From DATACN01 sp038215095 (GTDB lineage Bacteria > Actinomycetota > Thermoleophilia > Solirubrobacterales > Thermoleophilaceae), in NCBI GenBank assembly GCA_038215095.1, contig JBBQRG010000038.1, forward strand, positions 1 to 30,396: a stretch of 30,396 nucleotides of DNA, written 5' to 3'. Each line of letters opens with the position of its first letter. The stretch's first letter is position 1. A program made the position numbers and the translations under genes. The notes beneath the pieces were generated by a model that was given only the letters and a program-made list of their open reading frames with translations, was not told the DNA's origin and searched no databases. Positions 23,323-30,103 of this stretch are shown in pieces.

Positions 23323-23435
23323 TGCCGAGTTGTGCTGGACGACCTCAAGTAGCGTCGACTTGGCTGTGATACGCCGGCGTTGCTTCAGTACGGCCGGGTT
23401 ACATTTGCCGAGTTGGGGACACGGTTCGGGACATG
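23323..23435. repeat. Left copy of a diverged direct repeat flanking the sugar operon
   Basis: From 23327 to 23433 this aligns without gaps to 29394-29500. The first 20 bases match at 17, the middle 56 are roughly half identical, and the last 31 (23403-23433) match at 30. The end consists of 12-bp tandem units GTTGGGGACACG (23412-23423) and GTTCGGGACATG (23424-23435). TGCCGAGTT occurs at both 23323 and 23406. On the minus strand the conserved part reads VPN-R-VPNSAN, perhaps the tail of a lost gene. The rest of the gene-free stretch 23261-23577 shows nothing I can identify. Confidence 0.75.
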
Positions 23436-23577
23436 TTCTTGGTCACCAGCCGCCGAGATACGGCCGGACCACGAGGCCGTAGTCACCACCAGCTTGAGGA
23501 AGGAGTTTCGCCGCCTCTTCATGTTCGACGAGCTGGCGCAGCATAGATAGGCCCTGGCTCTCGCCCTTCGAGGAGTC

Positions 23578-23796
23578 TCACGGCGCGGTCGCGAGCTGGA
23601 AGAGCGCCACGGCGAGGGCCGCGCTAGCGAGCCAGGACTTGAGCGGCAGCGTGTCGACCGCGATGCGGCCGAATAGGCCGGTGCCCGAGTAGTCGGGCGT
23701 GTGGCTCGTGCCGAACAGGTAGCTCCCGCGGCCGACCGCCAGCCCCAGGACCAGCGGGACGAGGAGGCTCGCGCTGGATCGGCGGGCGGCCGCCAC
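23578..23796 (-). pseudogene. Truncated second copy of the DUF6529 membrane protein gene
   Basis: The frame from a GTG at 23796 reads through LVPLVLGLAVGRGSYLFG, the distinctive loop TSHTPDYSGTGLFGR, and PLKSWLASAALAVALFQLAT, then stops. This matches residues 1 to about 68 of the 184-residue protein encoded at 13168-13722, and the DNA is visibly similar. The remaining two thirds, with the other helices and histidines, are absent. The stop is at the junction with unrelated sequence. It is either a partial duplication or the relic of a paralogue. Confidence 0.85.
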
Positions 23797-23873
23797 ATAG
23801 ATGCGGACGCCCCCGCCGCGGCGATCCTTCCGAGGTTTGGATTTGCGTGGCGCGGAAAGGTCGTAGGAGAGAA

Positions 23874-23887
23874 TGTAATCGTTTTCA
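23874..23887. promoter_or_regulatory. LacI-family operator upstream of the sugar operon
   Basis: TGTAATCGTTTTCA is an imperfect palindrome around a central CG (10 of 14 positions symmetric), the typical form of LacI/GalR-family operators. It forms an AT-rich island in GC-rich DNA, 21 bp before the LacI gene start. Its first six bases TGTAAT also resemble a -10 box, so repressor binding would block transcription. The site fits autoregulation of the operon by its own first gene. Confidence 0.65.
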
Positions 23888-23908
23888 ACCCAGGGTGGGG
23901 AGAGTCCC

Positions 23909-24937
23909 TTGGCGACGATCAACGAGGTGGCGACGCGTGCCGGAGTCTCGGTGGCAACGGTCTCCCGCGTGCATAGCGGGAGCGCCCGCGTGAGCCACGA
24001 CACCCGCGACCGGGTGCTCGCCGCCGCCGAGGAGCTGCGTTACCACCCCAACGGGGTAGCCCGCTCGCTGCGGACCGCCGTGACGGGGATCTTCGGCGTG
24101 GTGCTCGGGGACGTGCGCAACCCGTTCTTCACGGAGCTCGCTCGCGCGATCGACGACGAGGCGCGCGCCGGCGGCCACGTGGTGGTGCTGGGCAACGCCG
24201 ACGAGGATCCCGAGCGCCAGGACGCCTACCTACAGGTCCTGCGGGAGCGCCGGATCGATGGCCTGCTGATCTGCCCCGCGCCCGGCGACTCGCGGGTGAT
24301 CGCCGACCTCGTCGCGGACCGCACCCCCACGGTGCTCGTCGATCGCGACATCCCCGGCGTCGACGCGCCGGTCGTACGCGCCGACAGCGTGGCCGCCACG
24401 CGCGCTCTTGCCGACCACCTGGTGTCGCTCGGCCATCGCCGCATCGCCGTGCTGGCCGGACCGCAGAGCACCGTGACGGGCCGCGAGCGCCTGACTGCCT
24501 TCCGCGACGGGCTCGCCGAGCACCGCATCGAGCTTCAGCCCGACGACGTGCTCGTGGGCGACTTCCGCCAGGAGGGTGGCGAACGCGCGATGGACCAGCT
24601 GCTGGCCCGGCCCCAGCTCCCGTCGGCCGTGTTCGCGGCCGACAACCCGATGGCCCTGGGCGCGCTGCGGCGCATCCGTTCCGCCGGGCTCCGCATCCCC
24701 CACGACATCTCGCTCGCCAGCTTCGACGACCCGGCCTGGTTCGCACTCGCCGACCCCCCGATGACCGCGGTCTCCCAACCGACCGCCGAGCTCGGCCGGA
24801 CGGCGGTGCGGATGCTGCGAGCGATGGTGGACGGGGAGACGGTCCGGAGCGTGACGCTCGGGTGCCGCCTCGTGCCGCGGGGCTCTTGCGGCGAAAAGAC
24901 ATACGCGATGGAAGACCACGACAAGGAGGACCGATGA
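23909..24937 (+). CDS. LacI-family transcriptional regulator of the sugar operon
   Basis: A 342-residue repressor. Residues 3-24 form the HTH (TINEVATRAGVSVATVSRV); the hinge helix with its Leu is PNGVARSLRT. The periplasmic-binding-like ligand domain follows (TGIFGVVLGDVRNPFFTELA, SLGHRRIAVLAGP, SAVFAADNPMALGALRRI, ISLASFDDPAWF). It starts at TTG with GGGGAGAG a few bases upstream. Its ligand is probably the transported sugar or its phosphate. The gene overlaps the binding-protein gene by 4 bp, so regulator and transporter share one mRNA. Confidence 0.95.
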   Translation: MATINEVATRAGVSVATVSRVHSGSARVSHDTRDRVLAAAEELRYHPNGVARSLRTAVTGIFGVVLGDVRNPFFTELARAIDDEARAGGHVVVLGNADEDPERQDAYLQVLRERRIDGLLICPAPGDSRVIADLVADRTPTVLVDRDIPGVDAPVVRADSVAATRALADHLVSLGHRRIAVLAGPQSTVTGRERLTAFRDGLAEHRIELQPDDVLVGDFRQEGGERAMDQLLARPQLPSAVFAADNPMALGALRRIRSAGLRIPHDISLASFDDPAWFALADPPMTAVSQPTAELGRTAVRMLRAMVDGETVRSVTLGCRLVPRGSCGEKTYAMEDHDKEDR

Positions 24938-25959
24938 ACGCACACGCGCTACGGGCCGTGGCGGCCGCAAGCGTCGCCATGATCGGCGCAACGCTGGCCG
25001 CCGGCTGCGGGGATAGTGGAGGAAGCGGAGGCCAGAACGGCAAGGCCAAGGTGGCAGTGGCCACCCGCAACTTCAACAACCCATACTGGGCCGCCCTGCG
25101 GGACGGGGCCAACGCCCAGGGCAAGGCCATGGGCATCGACGTGAACGTCCAGGCGGGGTCCAGCGAGACCGACGCCAACGGCGAGAACCAGAAGATCAGC
25201 ACGCTGGCGACGCAGAACTACTCGTGCTACGCCGCCGTGCCGGTGAACGCCACGAACATCATCACGCCGCTCGTGCCCGTCTCGCGCAAGGGCAAGCCGA
25301 TCATCAACCTCGACACCCAGATCGACCAGAAGGCCGCCAAGAAGGCCAACCTGAAGATCACATCGTTCATCGGTTCCGACAACGTCCAGGCGGGAACGAT
25401 CGCCGGCAAGGGCCTGCTCAAGGCGGTCGGCGGCTCGGGCGACGTGCTGATCCTAAAGGGGATCCCGGGCGAGCAGAACGGCATCAACCGCGTCAAGGGC
25501 TTCAACACGGCCAGCGCGGGCAAGCTCAAGGTCGTCGGATCCCAGGTGGCCAACTACGAGCAGTCCCAGGGACTCAGCGCGGCCGAGGCCCTGCTGAAGG
25601 CCCATCCCGAGGTGAAGGGGATCTTCGCCGCCAACGACACGATGGCCCTGGGCGCCGCGCAGGCTGTGCGCAACGCGGGCAAGACCGGCAAGGTCCACGT
25701 GATCGGAGTCGACGGGATCAAGGAGGCTCTCGCCGCTATCAAGAGTGGCAAGCTCGACGGCACCGTCACCCAGTACCCCTACGTCGAGGGGCAGCTGGCG
25801 GTCGAGGCCTGCCAGGCGCTCGCCAAGCGCAAGAAGATCCCGAAGCGGATCGTCTCGCCGGTCAAGCTGATCGACAAGTCCAACGTCGACCAGCAGACCA
25901 AGGCGTTCCCGAAGCCCATCTCGGGCTTCCAGGATCCGCTCAAGCAGAGCTCCAAGTGA
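24934..25959 (+). CDS. Sugar ABC transporter substrate-binding lipoprotein (RbsB/FrcB-like)
   Basis: A 341-residue lipoprotein. The signal peptide ends at the lipobox LAAGC (Cys25), followed by a Gly/Ser linker. The type-I periplasmic-binding fold of the ribose/fructose group starts KVAVATRNFNNPYWAALRDG and includes IINLDTQID, SFIGSDNVQAGTIAG, IFAANDTMALGAAQAV and VIGVDGIKEALAAI. It captures a monosaccharide outside the membrane and delivers it to the permease. AAGGAGGA (24923-24930) precedes the ATG. Exact sugar unknown. Confidence 0.95.
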   Translation: MNAHALRAVAAASVAMIGATLAAGCGDSGGSGGQNGKAKVAVATRNFNNPYWAALRDGANAQGKAMGIDVNVQAGSSETDANGENQKISTLATQNYSCYAAVPVNATNIITPLVPVSRKGKPIINLDTQIDQKAAKKANLKITSFIGSDNVQAGTIAGKGLLKAVGGSGDVLILKGIPGEQNGINRVKGFNTASAGKLKVVGSQVANYEQSQGLSAAEALLKAHPEVKGIFAANDTMALGAAQAVRNAGKTGKVHVIGVDGIKEALAAIKSGKLDGTVTQYPYVEGQLAVEACQALAKRKKIPKRIVSPVKLIDKSNVDQQTKAFPKPISGFQDPLKQSSK

Positions 25960-26951
25960 GCACTGCCACGGCAACCCCCGCGCAGAGCCGCCAGGGCGGC
26001 TCCGCGCTGGACCGGGCGAAGACGCTCGAGTTCTGGAGCGAGCAGGCGGCGGTGGTGGGGTTGCTGATCGCCGTCGTCGTCTTCTCGATCCTCACCTCGA
26101 CGTTCCTGACCACGGGCAACATCAGCGACCTGCTGGTGTCCGCCGCGATCCTCGTGCTGCTCGCCATCGGGCAGCAGTTCGTGGTCGCGGCAGCGGGGAT
26201 CGACCTGTCGATCGGCGCCACGCTGCCGCTCGGCGCGGCGCTGATCGGGGTAACCGTGGCTCGCCACGGTTGGTCGCTCGGCACCGGGATCGCGCTGGCC
26301 CTGCTGGCCTGCACCTTCGTTGGGCTGGTGAACGGGACGATCATCGCCAAGCTCGGAGTGAGCGACTTCATCGTCACGCTCGGCACCTTCGGCGTGATCA
26401 ACGGCCTCGCGCTCATCCTCGTCAAAGGCGACACTGTGGCCGTAAACAGCACCACCCTGCAGAACCTCGCGCTGAACTCGTTTCTCGGCATCCGCTGGTT
26501 CGTGCTGATCGGGCTGGTAGTGGCAGCGGCCGCGCACCTGACGATCTTCCATACCCGCTTCGGCGTCCACCTGCTGGCCATCGGCGGCGACCGCGATGCG
26601 GCTCGCAGCATGGGCGTCCGGGTGGCCAGGGGGCGGATCGCAGCCTACGCCGTCTCCGGCGTGCTCGCGGGCCTGGCCGCTGTCCTCCAGGTGTCCCGCA
26701 CGGGGTCGGCCGACCCGTCGCTGCAGACGAACCTGCTGCTGTCCTCGATCGCCGCGGTGGTGCTCGGAGGCTCGTCCCTGTTCGGGGGCAAGGCCTCGAT
26801 CGTTGGCACAGTCGCGGGCGCGCTCTTGCTGACCACCCTGATCAACGGCTTCACGCTGCTGTCGGTGTCGGACTACTACCAGCCGATCGCCGTCGGCCTC
26901 GTCGTGATCGGCGCGGCCGTCCTGAGCCGCTTCCAGGGGAGGACCGCGTGA
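25956..26951 (+). CDS. Sugar ABC transporter permease (RbsC/FrcC-like)
   Basis: A 331-residue membrane protein with about nine hydrophobic segments. Family landmarks are GIDLSIGATLPLGAALIGV, GLVNGTIIAKLGVSDFIVTLGT, the ATPase-coupling region HLLAIGGDRDAARSMGVRV, and SIAAVVLGGSSLFGGKASIVGT. It starts at a GTG overlapping the binding-protein stop (GTGA). The frame is open far upstream, but that part is antisense-like noise over the previous gene. Only one permease gene is present, so a homodimer is expected. Confidence 0.95.
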   Translation: MSTATATPAQSRQGGSALDRAKTLEFWSEQAAVVGLLIAVVVFSILTSTFLTTGNISDLLVSAAILVLLAIGQQFVVAAAGIDLSIGATLPLGAALIGVTVARHGWSLGTGIALALLACTFVGLVNGTIIAKLGVSDFIVTLGTFGVINGLALILVKGDTVAVNSTTLQNLALNSFLGIRWFVLIGLVVAAAAHLTIFHTRFGVHLLAIGGDRDAARSMGVRVARGRIAAYAVSGVLAGLAAVLQVSRTGSADPSLQTNLLLSSIAAVVLGGSSLFGGKASIVGTVAGALLLTTLINGFTLLSVSDYYQPIAVGLVVIGAAVLSRFQGRTA

Positions 26952-27787
26952 TGGCGGAGACCACCGAAACCAGCGGCTTCTCCCTCGCCACCGACCGGCC
27001 CGAGCCGGACGCCAAGCCGGGTGAGCCGCTCATCGAGGCCGTCGACGTGACGAAGACGTTCGGCGCCGTGCAGGCGCTGCGCGACGCGTCGCTGACGGTG
27101 CGGCGCGGCGAGGTGCACGCGCTGGTGGGCGACAACGGCGCCGGGAAGTCCACGCTGATCCGCTGCTTCACGGGAGTGCACGCACCCAACTCGGGCGAGC
27201 TGCGCTTCGACGGGAAGGCTGTGCGCTTCGCGGCCCCGAGCGACGCCCGGAGCCTCGGCATCGAGACCGTCTACCAGGACCTCGCGCTGGTGGAGGATCT
27301 GCAGGTGTGGCAGAACCTGTTCATGGGCCGGGAGCTGCACTCCGGGCCCTTCCTGCGCCGAGGCGCGATGCGGGAGCGAACGGACGAGCTGCTCGGCGGC
27401 CTGCTGGTGAACGCCCCGCCGTCGCACGCGCGCGTTCGCGGGCTGTCGGGTGGACAGCGCCAAACGGTGGCCATCGCGCGCGCGGTGGGTTGGAGCTCCT
27501 CGCTCGTGATCATGGACGAGCCGACCGCCGCGCTCGGCGTCCGTGAGACGAAGGCCGTCGAGGAGCTAGTCGCCCGGCTTCACGGCGAGGGCCTCACCGT
27601 GCTGCTCATCAGCCACGATGTCGAGCAGGTGCTGCGCATGGCCCAGCGCGTGACGGTGATGCGCCAGGGTGCCGTCGTCGGCGAGCTCGAGACCGAGAGC
27701 GCCGGGGCCGAGGACATCGTCGCGCTCATCACAGGCGCCGCAGGGGGCAACCGCAAGCGGACCGATGCGGAGGACGCCGCCGGGTGA
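26951..27787 (+). CDS. Sugar ABC transporter ATP-binding protein, single-domain (FrcA-like)
   Basis: A 278-residue ATPase with a full motif set: Walker A GDNGAGKST (60-68), Q-loop Gln109 in VYQD, signature LSGGQ (165-169), Walker B LVIMDE (Glu190) and switch His222 in ISHD. It has one ABC domain, unlike RbsA, XylG or AraG, which have two. That matches the FrcA arrangement of the fructose/mannose/ribose system known from rhizobia. It would dimerise under the permease. The ATG touches the permease stop by one base (TGATG). Confidence 0.95.
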   Translation: MAETTETSGFSLATDRPEPDAKPGEPLIEAVDVTKTFGAVQALRDASLTVRRGEVHALVGDNGAGKSTLIRCFTGVHAPNSGELRFDGKAVRFAAPSDARSLGIETVYQDLALVEDLQVWQNLFMGRELHSGPFLRRGAMRERTDELLGGLLVNAPPSHARVRGLSGGQRQTVAIARAVGWSSSLVIMDEPTAALGVRETKAVEELVARLHGEGLTVLLISHDVEQVLRMAQRVTVMRQGAVVGELETESAGAEDIVALITGAAGGNRKRTDAEDAAG

Positions 27788-28692
27788 CTCAAGCGGAGGG
27801 CGGCGGCGTGGTGGTGGTCGGATCGCTCAACGCCGACCTCATGGTGAACGTCGAGCGCCGTCCAGAGCCGGGCGAGACGGTGCTCGGAGGCGAGCTCGTC
27901 GAGCGCGCCGGCGGCAAGGGGGCCAACCAGGCGGTGGCCGCGGCCCGCGTGGGTGCGCGGGTGGCCATGGTCGGCCGGCTGGGCCAGGACTCCCGAGCCG
28001 CGCTGCTGCGCGACGCGCTGCGAGCCGCGGGCGTGGACGACACGGCGGTGGAAGCCACGCCGAACGCGGCCACCGGCACCGCGCTGATCACCGTGACCCC
28101 GGACGGCGAGAACGACATCGTCGTGTCGCCGGCGGCCAACGGCGAGCTCGGGCCGGCCGACGTGTCGCGCCACGGCGAGCTGCTGCGGAGCGCCGCCGTA
28201 GTGGTCTGCCAGCTCGAGATCCGCGTCGAGGTGGTGGAGGCGGTGGCCGCCGAGCTCGGCTCGGCCTGGCTCGTGCTCAACGCCGCGCCCGCTCGCGCCC
28301 TGCCGACGGCGCTGCTCGAACGGACCGATGTGCTGGTGGTGAATTCCCAGGAGCTGCAAACGGTGGCCGAGGCCGCTGAGGTCACGGCCGACAACGAGCC
28401 GGACGCCGTGGTAGCCCTTCTCGACGCCGGCCCGCGGGCTGTGCTGGTCACGCGCGGCGAGCACGGCGCGCTGCTGGGCTACGACGGTCGCTGCCTCGAG
28501 ATCCCGACTCCCGACGCCACCGTGGTCGACACGACCGGGGCGGGCGACGCCACGGTGGGCGCGCTGGCCGCCGCCCTGGCAGCGGGCTTCTCGCCGCAGC
28601 GCGCCGCCGCGATGGCAGTAGCCGCCGGCACAGCCGCCGTGACCGCCCCGGGCGCCCAACCACCGCTGCCGCACCTGAGCGAGCTGATTTGA
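27784..28692 (+). CDS. rbsK: Ribokinase-like PfkB-family sugar kinase
   Basis: A 302-residue PfkB-family kinase. The N-terminal substrate loop VVGSLNADLMVNV and GGKGANQAVAAA match ribokinases. The C-terminal anion hole and catalytic base are VVDTTGAGDATVG with Asp255; NSQELQTV marks the ATP-side motif. It would phosphorylate the imported sugar, most simply ribose to ribose 5-phosphate, which could also feed PdxS (inference). It starts at a GTG overlapping the ATPase stop (GTGA). A related sugar kinase specificity such as fructose cannot be excluded. Confidence 0.88.
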   Translation: MTQAEGGGVVVVGSLNADLMVNVERRPEPGETVLGGELVERAGGKGANQAVAAARVGARVAMVGRLGQDSRAALLRDALRAAGVDDTAVEATPNAATGTALITVTPDGENDIVVSPAANGELGPADVSRHGELLRSAAVVVCQLEIRVEVVEAVAAELGSAWLVLNAAPARALPTALLERTDVLVVNSQELQTVAEAAEVTADNEPDAVVALLDAGPRAVLVTRGEHGALLGYDGRCLEIPTPDATVVDTTGAGDATVGALAAALAAGFSPQRAAAMAVAAGTAAVTAPGAQPPLPHLSELI

Positions 28693-28704
28693 CAGGTTCC
28701 CGGA

Positions 28705-29089
28705 ATGCTCGATCACGTGGGCGTGGAGGTCAGCGACCTCGAGTGCAACAGGTCCTTCTATGAGCAGGCGCTGGCGCCCCTTGGGCTGAAGCTCGTGATG
28801 GAGCCTATGCCGGGCGTCGCGGCCGGCATCGGATCCGAGTTCCCGTTCTACTGGATCGCCCAGCGCGGCCGGGACGCCGTGAGCGGCGCCCACGTCGCCT
28901 TCCGCGCGGAGAGCCGCGAGGCCGTCGGGGCGTTCCACGCAGCGTCACTGGCGCCGGGGCACCGGACAACGGAGCGCCGGGGGAGCGCGAGATCTACCAC
29001 CCCGGCTCTACGGCGCCTTCGTGCTCGACCAAAACGGCAACAACATCGAGGCCGTGCACCACGCCTTCCCCAACGCGAACAGGACGTAA
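28705..29089 (+). pseudogene. VOC-family gene broken by two frameshifts
   Basis: The start is intact (MLDHVGVEVSDLECNRSFYE) and continues to AFHAASLAPG in frame 1. Near 28955-28964 the homologous sequence shifts frame (DNGAPGEREIYHPG). Near 29007 it shifts again (YGAFVLDQNGNNIEAVHHAF) and ends with TAA at 29089. The second break looks like one lost base in a Tyr-Tyr codon pair. An intact protein would be about 128 residues of the VOC fold. It lies 12 bp after ribokinase and may once have been the operon's last gene. Confidence 0.85.
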
Positions 29090-29322
29090 CACGGCTGGTG
29101 CTCCGGGGCGAGTCGACCGCAACCATCGCGGACCGACTCGTCGTGTGCGCCCACACCGTCCAACAACACCTCAAGAGCATCTTCGAGAGGACCGGCGTGC
29201 ACAGCCGCCGTGACCGGGTCGGCAAGGTCTTCTTCTCCTACTACGAACCACGGCTGCGCGACAACGAGTCACGCGTGCCGCAGGACAAGCCCCTGCGCGG
29301 CGGGCCGATGGCGCTCGATTGA
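29077..29322 (+). pseudogene. LuxR-type DNA-binding domain fragment (5'-truncated)
   Basis: The frame reads EQDVTRLVLRGESTATIADR, then LVVCAHTVQQHLKSIFERTG, and ends RLRDNESRV...GGPMALD. This is the C-terminal HTH and tail of a LuxR-family regulator, and the rest of the gene is absent. By chance it is in frame with the beginning of the VOC pseudogene, so a continuous 205-codon frame (28705-29322) exists that is not a true fusion. The subfamily differs from the LuxR remnant at 23058-23260. Confidence 0.8.
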
Positions 29323-29354
29323 AGCGAACGAGGTTGAGAAGTCATTGTTCCCAG

Positions 29355-29396
29355 TGGGCCGGGGTGGATTCGAACCACCGACCGACGGATTATGAG
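29355..29396 (-). tRNA. 3' half of a CAT-anticodon tRNA gene (attachment-site scar)
   Basis: Reading the minus strand: the anticodon loop CTCATAA (anticodon CAT, 29394-29392) is followed by the 3' anticodon-stem strand TCCGT and a short variable loop. Then come the T-arm GGTGG-TTCGAAT-CCACC, the acceptor strand CCGGCCC and discriminator A. It resembles elongator tRNA-Met. The 5' half (D-arm, acceptor 5' strand) is absent: sequence diverges immediately after the anticodon loop, and no CCA is encoded. Such anticodon-to-3'-end fragments are the usual cores left by integrases that target tRNA genes. It is not a functional tRNA. Confidence 0.8.
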
Positions 29397-29502
29397 TTGT
29401 GCTAGATGGCCTCGTCTTGGCTCGGGTTGGCTTAGGTACGGCCAGTGAGGTCAGGTCCGCTCGGGTCAGATTTGCCGAGTTGGGGACATGGTTCGGGACA
29501 CC
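29394..29502. repeat. Right copy of the diverged direct repeat, abutting the tRNA scar
   Basis: It aligns gap-free to 23327-23433 (see that entry); the 31 bases 29470-29500 differ at one position. It ends with 12-bp tandem units GTTGGGGACATG (29479-29490) and GTTCGGGACACC (29491-29502), followed by a third GTTC. It begins inside the tRNA remnant's anticodon loop. The tandem units are of the kind used as integrase arm sites, which is inference. The remainder of 29323-29567 shows no gene. Confidence 0.75.
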
Positions 29503-29567
29503 GTTCTCGCACGATCGTCGTTGCCAGGCGTCCGCCCGCTGGTCGGGCGTCGTGGTGGGCCCGGCTC

Positions 29568-29810
29568 CTACGCAGCCGGCTGGTCGGCGTCGCGAAGCAA
29601 CTCGGCGACGACGTCGCCGAGGGTCTTGCCGCGAGCTTCGGCGATCCGTTCGAGGCGCCGGACGTCCTCCCCCTCGACGCTGACCGTGATCAAGAGCTTC
29701 GCGTCGGGGTTGCCCTCATGGTGCGCGACGTAACGAGGATCGAGCGTGGCAAGGTCGGCATCGAAAATGCCGGGCTGCGGATCAGGGTCTGTCCAGGGAT
29801 CGTTGCTCAT
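29568..29810 (-). CDS. Ribbon-helix-helix-like antitoxin (BrnA-type position)
   Basis: An 80-residue acidic protein. Residues 1-38 are a linker-like N-terminus (MSNDPWTDPDPQPGIF...). Residues 39-76 (LLITVSVEGEDVRRLERIAEARGKTLGDVVAELL) have the strand-helix-helix pattern of MetJ/Arc-type antitoxins. It starts 2 bases after the stop of the upstream small gene. Order (toxin first, RHH antitoxin second) is that of BrnT/BrnA modules. Family assignment is from pattern only. Confidence 0.7.
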   Translation of the reverse strand: MSNDPWTDPDPQPGIFDADLATLDPRYVAHHEGNPDAKLLITVSVEGEDVRRLERIAEARGKTLGDVVAELLRDADQPAA

Positions 29811-29812
29811 GC

Positions 29813-30103
29813 CTACGCCTCCAGAAGCCTACGCTCGCGCTCTGTCGAACTCCAGCCCGTGACGACAACCCAGGCCGTTGGGTCCACCATCCGCTCGACT
29901 ACCAGTGTCAGCACACGACCGCCATCGGTCCGGCCGATGAGTAGCAGGCGGGGCGATGGCTCCCCTCCCCAGCGAGGATTCCGCACGATTGCGTGACGGT
30001 TCCTGGGGACTCGCTCTGCCTCCCCAGCGGAGACCCCACGCGCACCCAACTTGTCGAGCGCGACATCAGTCGCAAGAAGTTGGCTGATCGACCCGCCGGC
30101 CAT
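29813..30103 (-). CDS. Putative BrnT/RelE-fold toxin
   Basis: A 96-residue basic protein. It contains KLGARGVSAGEAERVPRN, then PRLLLIGRTDGGRVLTLVVE, then WVVVTGWSSTERERRLLEA. This is the order of elements seen in BrnT-like RNase toxins: a helix with G-(I/V)-S-x-x-E-A, a strand R-x-x-x-I-G-x-T-x-x-G-R, and a C-terminal R-rich (S/T)-x-x-E-R helix. It is cotranscribed with the RHH protein. Target RNA cleavage is known for BrnT; activity here is inferred. It starts at ATG 30103 with a weak ACGAG ahead of it. Confidence 0.65.
   Translation of the reverse strand: MAGGSISQLLATDVALDKLGARGVSAGEAERVPRNRHAIVRNPRWGGEPSPRLLLIGRTDGGRVLTLVVERMVDPTAWVVVTGWSSTERERRLLEA

Noticed and set aside
23385..23888. 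167-codon minus frame through the left repeat and DUF6529 remnant
   Set aside because: It is in a different frame from the DUF6529 homology; only the tail VPN-R-VPNSAN is of interest and is noted with the repeat.
25224..25955. N-terminal extension of the permease frame
   Set aside because: The Arg/Gln-rich sequence overlaps the binding-protein gene in another frame; the GTG at 25956 in a GTGA overlap starts the normal permease.
28705..29322. A genuine VOC-LuxR fusion protein
   Set aside because: The missing parts of the VOC domain are found in the other two frames of the same DNA, so the fusion is accidental.
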